Below, in pieces: positions 9,414 through 20,961 of a stretch of 64,000 bases of DNA (its first letter is position 1; each line of letters opens with the position of its first letter). The position numbers and the translations under genes were made by a program. Under the pieces are notes generated by a model. The model saw only the letters and a program-made list of their open reading frames with translations. It was not told where the DNA came from and did no database searches. The stretch is from Tranzscheliella williamsii (taxonomy: Eukaryota > Basidiomycota > Ustilaginomycetes > Ustilaginales > Ustilaginaceae). The stretch lies in the NCBI GenBank assembly GCA_023212725.1, contig JALBYF010000072.1, positions 22,645 through 86,644 on the forward strand. Reading direction: 5' to 3'.

Positions 9414-12400
9414 ATGAAGGCAGAGTCGATGGCTCGGCTGATCCGCACCGCAGCTCGTCCGTTTGCGTTCTGTTCCCATGGTTCCCACGGTTCCCACCGT
9501 AGCATCGGATGTACCGTCTCGCCATCTCCCGGCAGAGAGTCTAGGCCGTCGTCGACTCTGGCTACGCAACGGTGGGCACCATTCGCAACGCTCAGGCCCA
9601 AGTCCGACGCTGCGCCAACCCTGCTCACAGGGCTTGCAGGCCGGGCAGCCCACGCCAGGAGATTGGCACAGGCAGGAGAACTGAGCCTTTGCCGTCGATA
9701 TGCCACTACACCAGCCGGTGTGAAGACGACGTATCCAAGCTCAGATGCACCCGCTGACGAGAATAGCGCCAACCACCAACGTCGCCACGGTGGCGGCGGT
9801 GAGCGCGATCAGGGCTATCTCGCCTTTACAAAGTCGAGCCTCTTCAAGCTGACCCTGCCTCTGCGGCCGCCATCGCCCGATCCGGACTCTCTCGCCTCGA
9901 AGAACTCCTCGGCCAAGGCTCGCAGTGAGCGTGATCAGCAAGCTACGCCTAGTGCCGATGAGGCCGAGCGGCGCAGTGTCTCCAGCCAGCCATGGGAACA
10001 GGCCGCAGAGACGCCCGGTCTCCCCGTCTCTCAGGTCAACCATCGGCCTCATCACAAACTCCACGGTCCAGAGAATGGTGAGCCCGCCGATGTCGAAGCC
10101 GATGAATACGATGCCGAGGCTCCGGCCCACAGCGTCATCTTTCTTTTGCATAGTGCTCAGCCCTTGAGCTACATCGCCAACTTGATTAGAGCCGAAGGGC
10201 CAAGTCCCGAGAAAAGCAGCCATCAAGAGGAGCGAGAAGCGTCTGGCAAGCAGGAGAACGACCCAGACACCAACAAGGCGCATCCAGAGCCCAAAGCTAC
10301 GCAAGTCCGCCGCGACAAGAAGCGCAAGTATTCACAAGACGAGCTCGAGATGCGTCAGATGCTCCTTCGAGAGGGCTTTCTTGACCCGCTTGGCGATCCT
10401 CCGATCTCCTTCCACACTCGAGCTGCCGATGGGAAAAGATGGTCTCCTGCCACCGGAATCGGTGACTTTCTGCGCGACGCGGCTCGCATTGGCTCTTTTG
10501 TCATCCGCATTGGCGACCGTGAGGTCTTCATTACGGTTCCTTCCTTTGAAGATCGAACTCGTTTTCTCCGGTCGAGTCTCTATGCTAAGACCGAGGAAAT
10601 CGAGTCGCTCGTCAAGTTGAAGAGGGAATGCGACGCTATCGCCCACTCCGGTACAAAGCGACTGTCTTTCGCTGGCGTTGGAATTCTAGCCGCATGGTGG
10701 GGTTCGGTAGCATTCCTCACTTTCTGTACAGAGCTGGGCTGGGACGTCATGGAGCCCGTGACCTACCTCACCGGTCTGGGTACCATCTTGGGTGGCTATG
10801 TCTGGTTCCTGATTCACAACAGAGAGGTTTCGTACCGCGCCGTGCTCAACGAGACCACCTCGCGGCGGCAGCAGAAACTCTACGTAGACAAGGGCTTCAA
10901 CATAGAGAGGTACCAGGAACTGATCGAAGAAGTCAAAGATCTTCGCAAAACCATCAAGAAAGTGGCCGAGGATTATGATCTCACCTGGGACCAGGGCGAG
11001 ACACGAGCCGGCAAGCAAAGCAAACGAGCTCTCAAGATCATCCGCAAGCGCGAAGCAGCTGACTTCCGCGCCACTCGTAAGGGAGAAGACGATGAACACG
11101 ATGCAGATGAGACAGAGGATAAGGATGGCGATGGGCAGCCAGATCACGTGCAGTACGACTCGGCCAAGCTGAAGAAGAAGCCCAAAAGCAACAGCAGCGA
11201 GACCAGTCGAGACTACCATACCTCAGCCCCCACCTCCGCAGGGCTTCATCCACCCTCAGGCCGACGTTCTTATAGTACTTCTGCGGCACGTCACGCTGTT
11301 TCTCAAAAAACCACCGTGACACAAGCCACTGGCTGCCAGACCAAAGGCGCCGTTGCTGCTGCCGCCTCTGGCACGGGCGGCGCAGGTTCGGGATCTACCA
11401 GGAAAGCTTTCAGCATCCAGCCTTACCTGCAGTTGAGCCGCATTGACAAGCCTATCGGAACGTGGCTCCTCTTCTGGCCTTGCGCCTGGTCTATCGTCCT
11501 CGCTTCTCATACACTCGGCATGCCCCTGACGACGCCTCTCTTCTATACATCCCTTTTCGGCGTCGGAGCTCTGGTGATGCGAGGAGCCGGCTGCACCATC
11601 AACGACATGTGGGACGCGAGGATGGATCGCATGGTCGAGCGTACCAAGTCAAGGCCACTAGCCGCGGGCGACATCACCCATTTCCAAGCCCTGTGTTTTC
11701 TCGGGATTCAGTTGAGTGCAGGCTTGGCGGTGCTCGTTAATCTGAACTGGTACAGTATCGCACTGGGCGCCAGCTCACTCTCGGTCGTGGTGCTCTATCC
11801 GCTGATGAAACGCATCACCTACTGGCCTCAGCTTGTCCTCGGCTTCGCCTTTAATTGGGGTGCCATGCTGGGCTGGGCGGCCGTGGCGGGTGCGGTGGAC
11901 TGGACTGTTGTCGCACCGCTATACGTCGGTAGCATATTCTGGACCCTGATTTACGATACCATCTATGCGCATCAGGACAAGACGGACGACGTCAAGGCTG
12001 GAGTCAAGTCAACCGCGCTGCTGTTTGGCGACCAGACCAAACCTGTTCTCTCTGCCTTTTCGTGTGCCACGATAGGCCTCTTCGGATACAGCGCCTCACA
12101 GGCCGTGGCTCCGGTCTCGGCTGCCGCTCGAAGCGTGAGCGACCTTCTCCCCTTGGGCCTTAAACCGGAAACGCTCGAAACGCTAGGCGCGTTGGGAATC
12201 CTCGCTCAGAACCACCCCTTCTTCTCTGTTGGCTTGCTGGGCGCAGCTGGTCACCTCGCCTGGCAGATCGCCACGGTCAACCTCGACTCGAGGCCCGATG
12301 CTTGGGCGAAGTTTGTCTCCAACACCACGTTCGGCTGGATTGTGTTCTCTGGTTTAGCCGCCGACTACATCGCATGGCTTTACCTGCAAGAGTTAGACAA

Positions 12401-12446
12401 GGATAAGGAGGACCAAGTCCAAGAGGTCCTAGTCGAGCAGGTGTAG
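9414..12446 (+). CDS. MCU-COQ2 fusion frame: mitochondrial calcium uniporter domain plus 4-hydroxybenzoate polyprenyltransferase, 1010 aa
   Basis: There is one uninterrupted frame from ATG 9414; a second Met at 9429 opens an equally good presequence, [12 protein letters not shown]. Residues about 230-560 are an MCU: an N-terminal domain, a coiled coil, two membrane spans (about 418-437 and 450-468) and the pore signature W443-D-V-M-E447-P between them, then the C-terminal coiled coil. After an acidic/basic linker comes an internal stretch [16 protein letters not shown] (about 613-630), which looks like a second mitochondrial presequence. From about 663 a complete UbiA/COQ2 domain follows: [19 protein letters not shown], first Asp motif N730-D-M-W-D734, second motif YDTIYAHQD (D848-D855), and multiple spans. 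COQ2 attaches the polyprenyl tail in ubiquinone synthesis; MCU carries calcium across the same inner membrane. No Met exists between residues 446 and 703, so COQ2 has no start of its own in this frame. Unseen splicing could still separate the two. Confidence 0.88.
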   Translation: MKAESMARLIRTAARPFAFCSHGSHGSHRSIGCTVSPSPGRESRPSSTLATQRWAPFATLRPKSDAAPTLLTGLAGRAAHARRLAQAGELSLCRRYATTPAGVKTTYPSSDAPADENSANHQRRHGGGGERDQGYLAFTKSSLFKLTLPLRPPSPDPDSLASKNSSAKARSERDQQATPSADEAERRSVSSQPWEQAAETPGLPVSQVNHRPHHKLHGPENGEPADVEADEYDAEAPAHSVIFLLHSAQPLSYIANLIRAEGPSPEKSSHQEEREASGKQENDPDTNKAHPEPKATQVRRDKKRKYSQDELEMRQMLLREGFLDPLGDPPISFHTRAADGKRWSPATGIGDFLRDAARIGSFVIRIGDREVFITVPSFEDRTRFLRSSLYAKTEEIESLVKLKRECDAIAHSGTKRLSFAGVGILAAWWGSVAFLTFCTELGWDVMEPVTYLTGLGTILGGYVWFLIHNREVSYRAVLNETTSRRQQKLYVDKGFNIERYQELIEEVKDLRKTIKKVAEDYDLTWDQGETRAGKQSKRALKIIRKREAADFRATRKGEDDEHDADETEDKDGDGQPDHVQYDSAKLKKKPKSNSSETSRDYHTSAPTSAGLHPPSGRRSYSTSAARHAVSQKTTVTQATGCQTKGAVAAAASGTGGAGSGSTRKAFSIQPYLQLSRIDKPIGTWLLFWPCAWSIVLASHTLGMPLTTPLFYTSLFGVGALVMRGAGCTINDMWDARMDRMVERTKSRPLAAGDITHFQALCFLGIQLSAGLAVLVNLNWYSIALGASSLSVVVLYPLMKRITYWPQLVLGFAFNWGAMLGWAAVAGAVDWTVVAPLYVGSIFWTLIYDTIYAHQDKTDDVKAGVKSTALLFGDQTKPVLSAFSCATIGLFGYSASQAVAPVSAAARSVSDLLPLGLKPETLETLGALGILAQNHPFFSVGLLGAAGHLAWQIATVNLDSRPDAWAKFVSNTTFGWIVFSGLAADYIAWLYLQELDKDKEDQVQEVLVEQV

Positions 12447-12913
12447 ACCCAGGCGTTACCAAAGCACTAGAAGCAAAATGCCTCCGAATAATATCTGCAT
12501 CATCACAACCTCTGACCGTACATAGCCGGATGGGGCGAGAATCATCCTCTGCTTGCACCCTGTACCACGCTGCATGGCAACGAGACAATGCGTCTAGAAG
12601 ATATACAGCCGGTCTGCGCAAGGGAATTTCTGAAGTGGGTTTGCTGCTTATGACCGGAAGGCGTGTCATAGCCGGGAAATGCTTGGTCCTGGAAGCGTCA
12701 GAACTTGCCTTGCGGATGGGTTGCGAACCATGTCCGGTTTACGACGGCCCATGCGGGTGCAACGCAGAGGACGAGGCGAACACGAGGCACAATCAGCCGG
12801 CTTTGGGCTCGGACGCGGAAATACGCTTGCACGGAATCCATAGGAGTGACTAAATGGTGGCTGCAAATGCGGATGCTGAGAGGTAATACGTACAGGGATG
12901 CTAGTGCGGGGCC
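12447..12913. other. Convergent 3' intergenic region
   Basis: This is 467 bases between the stops of the MCU-COQ2 gene (+) and the heme lyase gene (-). Only short frames without domains are present. It probably holds the two 3' UTRs. Confidence 0.5.
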
Positions 12914-14065
12914 CTATGCGGCGGCAGGGGCCGGTTTGGACTCGGAAGCGAAAGAGGCGAAGAAGCCGTGACCGCCATGCCAGTCGTCGTAGCCCTTGCG
13001 GAGCCGGACGCGGAGACTTTCCAACGAGTCAAGGGCGGGGCGGACGTCGAGGACAAACTCGGGGTCGTCCTTATCGGGGTCGTCGGGGACGGAGTAGTAG
13101 TCGATGACGTAGCGGACCTCTCTGCCGTCCTGGTCGGGGCGGCGAACAACCCAGTCGTGGCGGTCAAAGGGTGGTTCGGACGAGAAGGTGCCAGGCATGA
13201 GCGCACCCAAAAGGCCGAAGAAGCGCGCCTTGGGCGTCAACGTGCCAGGCTTGCCCTGGAACCGCGCGAGCTCGGCACGCCCGGCATCCGCCCCGGCTAG
13301 CTTCTCCCACTCGAGCACCTCGAGCCACGCCTGCTCGTTGAGGAAGTTGTGCACCAGCACCATGGTCTCGACGTGCTCCTCGGGCGTCTCCCACCCCTTG
13401 CGCACCAGCGCATTGTAGAACTGCTGCGCCGAGGGATACTCCCACTTTTCGTTTTGTTGCTCGCCCTCAGCACCGTCATGTTTGACAGGACAGGCGGAGG
13501 GTGCATCATACGGAGAAGCACCCGGAGCTGGAGAAGAGCGCGCCCTCGGGATGGACGATATGGCACGCTCTGTTGACAGATTCGACTTCTGCTCCGGCGT
13601 TGGCGATTGCGACAAGGAAGGCATCATGTTGAGCGGGTTGAGCGTGGCAGACCACGGCTTAGATGACGAGCTAGACGCAGCTGAGGAGGGTGACGGCTCT
13701 GCAGACATGCCTGCTCTCGGAGACGAAGGCTTCTGCGACGAACGGGAAGCTAGATAGGCATCCCTATCTTCGTGCGGGATGGGACACTGCCCTGCCGAAG
13801 AGGCGACCATCTTGGGCTTGTTTGGCGGCGGTGATGGCTGCCGTGTCGAGCCTATCGCATCCTGGTGCATGGGGCATTCAGCTGGTGGCGATGTAGAGGC
13901 AGGTCTCCCAGAGCCTGAAGCGAAAGCAGAGGCTGGAGGTACGAGCTGGTCTCGGTGTTCAGTGAGCTTGTACGCCATAAGGCCGGCAACAGCACTTTGA
14001 TTATTCGAGTTGTCATTCGAGGCACGCTGCGCTCGAATGGCCCGAACCAGCTCTGCTGGATTCAT
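12914..14065 (-). CDS. CYC3: Cytochrome c heme lyase (holocytochrome c synthase), 383 aa
   Basis: The C-terminal 160 residues match the family: WEYPSAQQFYNALVRKGWET, HVETMVLVHNFLNEQAW, WEKLAG, PGTLTPKARFFGLLG, PFDRHDWVVRRP, VRYVIDYYSVPDD and the terminal DVRPALDSLESLRVR. The enzyme attaches heme to apocytochrome c in the mitochondrial intermembrane space. The N-terminal half is disordered and carries three Cys-Pro heme-regulatory motifs (CPMHQ, CPIPH, CPVKH). The start is uncertain. I chose the ATG at 14065 (MNPAELVRAIRAQ), but the frame stays open to in-frame Mets at 14215 and 14263 that add a hydrophobic stretch not expected in this family. It is convergent with the MCU-COQ2 gene, another mitochondrial gene. 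Confidence 0.9.
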   Translation of the reverse strand: MNPAELVRAIRAQRASNDNSNNQSAVAGLMAYKLTEHRDQLVPPASAFASGSGRPASTSPPAECPMHQDAIGSTRQPSPPPNKPKMVASSAGQCPIPHEDRDAYLASRSSQKPSSPRAGMSAEPSPSSAASSSSSKPWSATLNPLNMMPSLSQSPTPEQKSNLSTERAISSIPRARSSPAPGASPYDAPSACPVKHDGAEGEQQNEKWEYPSAQQFYNALVRKGWETPEEHVETMVLVHNFLNEQAWLEVLEWEKLAGADAGRAELARFQGKPGTLTPKARFFGLLGALMPGTFSSEPPFDRHDWVVRRPDQDGREVRYVIDYYSVPDDPDKDDPEFVLDVRPALDSLESLRVRLRKGYDDWHGGHGFFASFASESKPAPAAA

Positions 14066-14713
14066 ATTGGAGGCCGAGTATCCAGTATGGGCAAGAGCGA
14101 AAAGCGCTCCTCTCACGTCGAGCGAAAGTTGATCTGTGGGCGGATCGAAAGGTAGTATGGCCAGGTCTGGGGAGCAGTATAACCCCAAGAAGCAGCTCAA
14201 AATCTCGACGCTCATCCTAACCCGGGAAATTTTCGATGCGAGGCCCGAGAAATCTCGATTCACTTAATGGCTGACAAATTGACATTTATTCACATCCGAT
14301 TCAGGCACGCGAGCATACGTCTAGAAGCGGGACGTTGACTTGTTAAATCGATTCACATAGGAGTAGGGTCTAACAGCTGTTGGAAGCTGCTGCTGCCGGC
14401 CGAAAGCGGATCGGATGCATGGCTGAGATGTGGGCGGGCCATGCGAAGGCTTGGCTTAGAGACAATCACGATGAGATCAACACTTGAAGAGCACACGATG
14501 AACACTTGGCCTGCCAAAGGACCATCTCTACCGCCCTCTACGTGGAATCGCCCGCCACCAGCGCGTAGCAACTTCAGCAGAAGACCATCGACGCGCCATC
14601 ATACCACCCAAATCTGTAGACCTCTGGCTTGCTCGTCGCTGCAATCCTCCCCAGAGCGGAAGTGCGAAGGACGTAGTAGCGTCGTGCCGCACATGAGATC
14701 AACCTAAAGCACC
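14066..14713. promoter_or_regulatory. Divergent promoter region between CYC3 and VPS54
   Basis: This is 648 bases between outward-facing starts. The first 200 bases are an open extension of the CYC3 frame and could be coding if an upstream Met is used. No other gene is seen. Confidence 0.45.
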
Positions 14714-17700
14714 ATGTCGCTCCACAGTCACGACTCCTCCGCAGCCTCGACTAGAGCCCCAACACCGTCTTCACATCCTCCGAACCCGCCAGACACACCG
14801 AGTCGAGCGCCCTCCCAGCTCCGCAACCAAATCGGCAGTCCTACCAGCGCCGGTTCGGACGTCGACTCTTCCATCAATGATTCCAGTTTTGTACCGAGCA
14901 TCCTCGCCTCGAAGCTTGGTCGTAGCCTCTATAGTGCTGGCGTCGGCTCCACGGCCAGCTTGTCCGCCTCTGGCTTCAATTCGCCCAGCGTCGCCCTTAC
15001 AGGCTTCCATGCTGTTTCCACTGTCCTCAACAATCCCTCCAAAAGGCAGCATCCCATCGACCCCAAGTCTTCTCGCTTCCCACCCGTTACACCTACTCAT
15101 GTCCAGGCAGATATACCAAAAGTGAAAAAGTCGGACCTCGAGCCTTACCTCAATGCTGTACGCCCAGAATGGGATCGCTTCATGCGCAATCAGAGCATGG
15201 GCAGGCAAGGAAAGGCGACCGTAGCCCAGCAGGATCAAACTCAGCGTCAGCAACAAAGTGTCCATGACGACTCTTCCTATGAGTCAGGGCCCCTTGGAAA
15301 GTCCTCTCGACGCCACAGAACGACTCCCAGCATCGCCTCTCTCTCGGCTGACTTACATGCCATACCTCCACCAGCCGCTAAGAAGCGCCTTCCACCACTC
15401 AGCGCTGTCCCGCAGATCTTCTTCGCCGAGGAATTCGACCTTGGCAACCCATATACCTTCGACCTTGTCACGGAACGCTACAAAGCAACCACACTGGAAA
15501 ACGAGAGCGCGGGCAATGTAACACCAAACTACGACGTCGCACTGAACCAGATGCTTCAAGAGAAGCTCAGCTACTATTCCGACGTTATCGAGCAGCACCT
15601 CATCATAGAGATTGGACAACAGTCCTCTTCCTTCTTTGCCGCACTCGAAAACCTCAATGATCTCAACGCTGAGGCAGAGAGCTGTCTTCGGAAGATCTCC
15701 AGTCTCAACTCCGAGCTCGAGGCCATTGATGAAAAACAGGCTAAAAAGGGCCTGAAGATCGTTCAGCACCAGCATCAAAGGCGACAGCTACAGCGCCAAC
15801 AGACAGCCGTACTGACCGTTCGCCAATCATTGGAACGCCGCGAGCTGATCCGGCTTCTGCTGCAACAGGGCGAAACCGAAGAAGCCCTCGAACTTCTACA
15901 AGAGCTCAGAGCCACCCTTTCAAAGCAAGGGTCTACACGCCCTGAGGAAGGCAGTCAGGACGCATCTACAATCCTTGCCTTGTCACAACTAGAGTGCATG
16001 TCTGATATGCTTCCGCAGCTCCAAGAGATGGAATCCAGTCTGTCCGTTCTGCTGGAAGACGACCTTCTCGCCACGCTCAAAGAGGATGTGCTTGATCGCC
16101 TCCGAGAGCATAGCGCATCGACCGTGCCAGCAAATGGCTCATCGCATGGCGACAGTATTGACTCTGCCAATACGCTAACCAACGCCAGCAAGGATGCTCA
16201 ACCATCACAGCCCGAACCACTGGAACCATCGCGTTCCCTTTCATCTGTCCAGCGCGCTCATGACCTACCCGCAAAGGATCCCGCGTTGGCCTCGCGCATT
16301 GCACCAGTCGTAATCGGTTTGGCCCGGACAGGAGGCATGGATAAAGCCGTGAATGCCTATCGAGAGGTTGCGATCCAGACCATTCAGGAGATTTGGCGTT
16401 CTAGCCTGTCAAAAGCGGACCAAGGACTAGTTGAATCCGTCGACTGGCTTCTCAAAGAAGACTTGTCCAAGTTTGACGACCACGACAACCTGCCTGCCCC
16501 AGCAGCTCGAATCCGAGATCTGGACTTTACTTCGTTCATGAACCTAGCACGGTCTTTGTTTGAGGATTTGAACGAATGCCTCGGAGCGATGGATGCACAG
16601 GTGAAGCTCATCCCCGCCATTCTTGAAGGCCATATTACGCAGTCTGCATCCACCCAAGACACGGAGCAGGCAGCACCGCTACCGGCGCAGGCTGTCCCGA
16701 TCCCAGGGGTTCCAGCGCACGTACCGGCCAAGGTGGCCGAAGTTGTCGTGGCAGCGGCCGAGCAGGCTCACACACTATGTGCGCGTCTGTTGACGCTCCG
16801 CACGACCATGCATACCGCCCTGGACCTGCCAGACTTCCTCGCCGTCTTCCAACTTTGCTGGGGCTTCATTCTCGCGTCCGAGCAGATCTGCCGAAAGATG
16901 ATTGTCGGCATGCGCGGGACCGTTCTCGCGCAGGCGAAAGGCTTCCTTGCCGCTTTCCACCGGAGGCGCATCGAACGCGCTGCCAAAGCAGTCGAGGAGG
17001 AGACCTGGGCGCAGGCCGAAGTGGGAAGCGAGATCCAGCGCAAGATCAGACAGATCGTGGACAGCGCGGTCGAAGACCCAGCCGAATTCGTCATCATGAC
17101 AGGCGATCTTACCACGCACGCTGCGGCGGCAGACAAAAGCGCGGCGACTCCACAGGAAGATGAGGGCAAGTTGAAGACGCTCGAGATCGAGGACCGCCAG
17201 TACTATGTGGTCAACGCCAGCTTGGATGTCCTGGCCTTGCTGGTCGAGTATCTTAAAGTAATCATCAACCTGCCTCTGTTGACAACCGAAGCGATGGGTC
17301 GGGTCGTCGAGTTCCTCAAGCAGTTCAACTCGCGGACCTGCCAGGTGGTCTTAGGCGCTGGTGCGATGCGGTCGGCCGGTCTGAAGAACATCACCGCCAA
17401 GCATCTGGCGCTTGCTTCTCAGTCGCTTTCGATCATGATCTCGCTGATTCCCTACATTCGCGAGACGGTCCGGCGGCATCTTTCGCCCAAGCAGGCAGTC
17501 ATGTTGACCGAGTTCGACAAGCTGCGTCGGGACTTCCAGGAGCATCAGTACGAAATCCACGCCAAGCTCGTGGCCATCATGTCGGATCGGCTGACAGTCC
17601 ACTGCCGGTCGCTCAGCAACATCGACTGGAATGCGGTTGCGCCGGGCCCGTCTTCCGCCGACGACGCTGACGAGAAATCGGAGGCGGAGCCGAGCAAGTA

Positions 17701-18124
17701 CGCTGTGGACCTGGTCAAGGAGACGGCGACCCTGCACAAGGTGCTCAGCAAATACCTGCAGGTACCTGTGGTCGAGCACGTCATTGGACAGGTGCTGCGC
17801 GCGATCGACGCACGGCTCGCACAGGAATTTGATAAGATGGAGCTCAAGAGTCGCGACGGCCTGGACCGCTTCGAAGCGGACACAAACTACCTCGGGTCCA
17901 AGCTGTCAGCGCTCAAGAATGTCGAGTGGAATGGGGATGCCTTGAAAAACGTGATAGCCGCCAAGCGTGAATCCCAAGCGGCGCCACACGTCTCTGCGCC
18001 GTCCACGCCGATTCTCGAGCAAGGTCCTGGTACCCCCGGCGGCGACAAACCGGCCTCGCCGTTTGGGCCCGTCGCCTACAAGCCGAGAATCCCGAACATC
18101 TTCGCGCGTCGGCAGCAGCACCAA

Positions 18125-18165
<41 letters not shown>

Positions 18166-19750
18166 CCCACACCAGCCCCAGCAGCAGCAACAGCAGCAAC
18201 AAGCCAGTCCCAGAGGCTCGACGGACGTGGCAAGCGGCCAAACGCTGGGTCCTGAACAGCGAAACCTGGACAGCTCGCCGAGAAGCAGCCTGCAGCAACC
18301 GCGCACATCGCAGGAGGTTGCTTCTCCGCTCGCCGTTACACAAAAAGCCGAGGTGTCCTATGCGGAAGGCGTCGAGGGGCATGCCGAGCCGAGACCTGCA
18401 GCAAGCCAGGCCTACGAGCCGCAGAAAGACAATTCGGCGGCAGAGAAAGACGCAGAGGCGGAGGTGAGAGTCTCGGAGGACATTGTGGCGCCGATCTTGC
18501 CGGCCCCCGTGGAGTTGGTTGACGCGTTGAGCGAGTCAGCAGCGCGGACGTCCCAGTCTGTGGAGGCGGAGAGCCAAGCACAGGACACACTGCCTGCCCC
18601 CGCAGTAGCAGAAGAGGTCGAGGAAGCTTCTGCCGCAGCAGCTCCGACACTGGAGGCCACAGCGGCAGCAGAAACTGAAGCAGGCGCAAGCCTCGACGCC
18701 TCAGCCGATGAAGCTGCTCCGGTCAAGCAAGACATGTCCAGCAGCGTGCCGGTTGGCGCACAACTGAGCGACGGCGGTAAAGAGGCGGTACCGGCGGCGG
18801 AGGCGGTCGAGCGCAAGCCGGAGCCGCTGCAGGAGGAGGTGCGGCCAGCGAGCCGGGTCGAGGGTGAGACGCAGGCGGCTGCAACGGTTGCCGGCGCTGG
18901 CGCGAGCTCTCCCGCTCCGGGCGGGCCTTCGCTCCCTGCCACGCCGTCGAAGCCGGGCAGGATGTCGCTCAAAGAGCGACTTGCCGAGGCGGCGCGCAAA
19001 CGGGCGCAGCAGTCCGCCCACACCAGTGCGGCCCTGCCAGCCGCGGCCGCGGCGCCATCCGTGACCGACCCAACACCTGAGCACAACGGCAAACCGGAGG
19101 CCCTAGTCCAGCCGCCAAGCCAGGTACAGAGCGCTACAGCCGCTGAAACTACAGTCGCGGTTCCACAGACAACTCAGGACGAAACTGGCGCTGTCGACGA
19201 CGGTGCCGAACGTGCCGCTGCCGGAGCGACCGGTGAGCTGGAGACCCCCTGGGCACAGACCGATGCGAGCGGCGCAGAAGGCCCGCTGCCGTCTACTGCG
19301 AAGCTTCCCAGCAAGGAAGAGGCGGAGGCAGCAGAGCCAACAGCCGCAGAAGCGGCGGCCGCGGTGGACAGCTCACCTGTCGAGGCAAGAGCGGCCTCGG
19401 CATCGTCCGTCGTGCCCCACTCAGAGGGACCAATGGCGTCCGAGGCAGCAATCGTGCATGCAGATGAACCGGGAGAAACTGCCATCACCAAGCCGGAAAG
19501 AACAGAGGACAGAAGGCAGAGCGCAGAGCAAGCACAGGAGGACATCCGGCTGGACAGCACCGACACGGCGCTGACGAGCGCGCAAGACGCGGACCGGGGC
19601 GGCGACGAGGAGGACCAGGAGGACCAGGGAACGCAGGAGGACGCGCCGAACGGCGACGCGCCTGCGACAGCAACGGCCAACGGAGCACATGCAAACGCCA
19701 GCGCCAAGCCAGGCGGCAAGAAAAAGAAGAACAGAAAGAAGAAAAAGTAG
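14714..19750 (+). CDS. VPS54: Vps54, GARP tethering complex subunit, 1678 aa with a long C-terminal extension
   Basis: This is a single exon from ATG 14714. The family signature VPQIFFAEEFDLGNPYTFD lies at about residue 230, followed by the N-terminal coiled-coil region (about 275-400) that assembles with Vps51/52/53. The C-terminal Vps54 domain is at about 825-950 (YVVNASLDVLALLVEYLKVI, FNSRTCQVVLGAGAMRSAGL, KNITAKHLALASQSL). GARP tethers endosome-derived vesicles at the trans-Golgi network. The recognisable protein ends near residue 1080, a normal Vps54 size. The remaining ~600 residues are low complexity: a polyglutamine run (about 1133-1163), an Ala/Glu/Pro-rich tail and a final lysine-rich GGKKKKNRKKKK. 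No splice signal inside the tail was obvious, and the tail stays open for 1.8 kb, so it is probably translated. Confidence 0.93.
18112..18201 (+). repeat. CAG/CAA polyglutamine tract in VPS54
   Basis: About 30 codons, nearly all CAG/CAA with a short His-Pro interruption, in frame with VPS54. It lies just after the conserved part and is likely to vary in length between strains. Confidence 0.9.
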
Positions 19751-20961
19751 AGCTGGCACGCCACCGACGGCAAACAGCGCACGTCGGCGGTGCGCACGGC
19801 CTGGCGTTCTCCAACCCCGACCGGCACGTGGGGCCATGCGCAACGTGGGTCGGAGCTACTTTCATCGCCCTAGCACACATCCTGGCCATCACAGCCATGG
19901 CTATGCATTCATGGAGCCGTTTCACCGCAACGAGTCACAGTGGATCCGGGACTTGTGTGAGATCGAAGGCGAGGACGAGTGATGGCCCGACCTAACAGGA
20001 GCAGGTGGACCGTAGAAAGAAATTACCCCATGCCATTCAATTCTATTTCCATTTTGATTCTGAAATGTGGGATAAAGCGCCGCTTTTAGAAACCAAACCA
20101 GCACAGCCATGCGCATGGGTGGCTATGCAGGCCAATATAGCCATGCCTTGTTCGCGAGCGGATGTGGACCCCATTCTACGAAGCAGGATGCCTGTGATGG
20201 CCAGAGAGGGCAGCGTTAGAGCGGAAGCATACAGCTACACGCAGCACATCCGTTGCGGTACAGTTGACCTGTCGTCGGGCGCTCGCGCTAGATGCGACAT
20301 ATCCTCGCCGTTTAGCGTGAGACGCAGCTCGACTGACACTGTCATTGACAACTGCAGCTGCGACTGTGACGCTGGGCTTCGATGGATTCGGAGGCCTAAC
20401 TTCTACCCGACACAATGTGAACCACTGAATGGTGGCGCCCGCTAGCGTTTAGTATAGTGTCAGTGCTTACCCGCTAGCAAGACGCCGAATTCGCATTTTG
20501 ACGAAATTACATGAGGATTTAGAGTCGTGGCACGCAAAGCAGCGCGCGAAGCGGTTCTGCATGGCGTGAGTAGCGCAGCGCGCACTGACGTCGCCTCAAC
20601 ATCGATACAAACACGAAATTGAAATTTCGCAGGGCAGTGTACGGCAGTCATAAGTGTAGGGCGGTGTAGGGCAGTGTAGGGCCCATGCTAAGGCCTAAGG
20701 TGCGCCGTCTCGCGCGCTTTCGCTGCGCTTTTCTTGCTCCGCTCGCCTTCTGCTTCTCGTCACCGGCTTTGCGCTCTGAATTCTTGTGGTGGAGCCTGTC
20801 AACCATCAGCTGCAGCTTTGTCTCCGCCTACAGTCCATCAGCGCATGGTAGTTAGTGGCTCGCTTGCTTGTCACTCTGCTACGACTTTCAACGGCGACTT
20901 TCTCGTTTCCCGCTTCCATCCGCCCGCGATAACTACCTGCTGGCCATAGGCCCCTCGCGTC
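19751..20961. promoter_or_regulatory. Intergenic region between VPS54 and the LEA2-type gene
   Basis: This is 1.2 kb, same-strand neighbours. A short plus-strand frame ending at 19982 (last residues IRDLCEIEGEDE) has plausible composition but no support. At about 20655-20690 there is a small imperfect tandem repeat of GTAGGGC(A/G)GT. The sequence before 20962 is T/C-rich, like a 5' leader. Otherwise nothing is seen. Confidence 0.4.

Noticed and set aside
8956..9772. Minus-strand frames (189, 140 and 141 codons) over the start of the MCU-COQ2 gene
   Set aside because: They overlap one another and the presequence region of the fusion gene; no conserved motif.
19689..19982. Short frame after VPS54 ending IRDLCEIEGEDE
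   Set aside because: It overlaps the VPS54 tail in another frame; the downstream part from 19838 could be a 48-codon peptide but nothing supports it.
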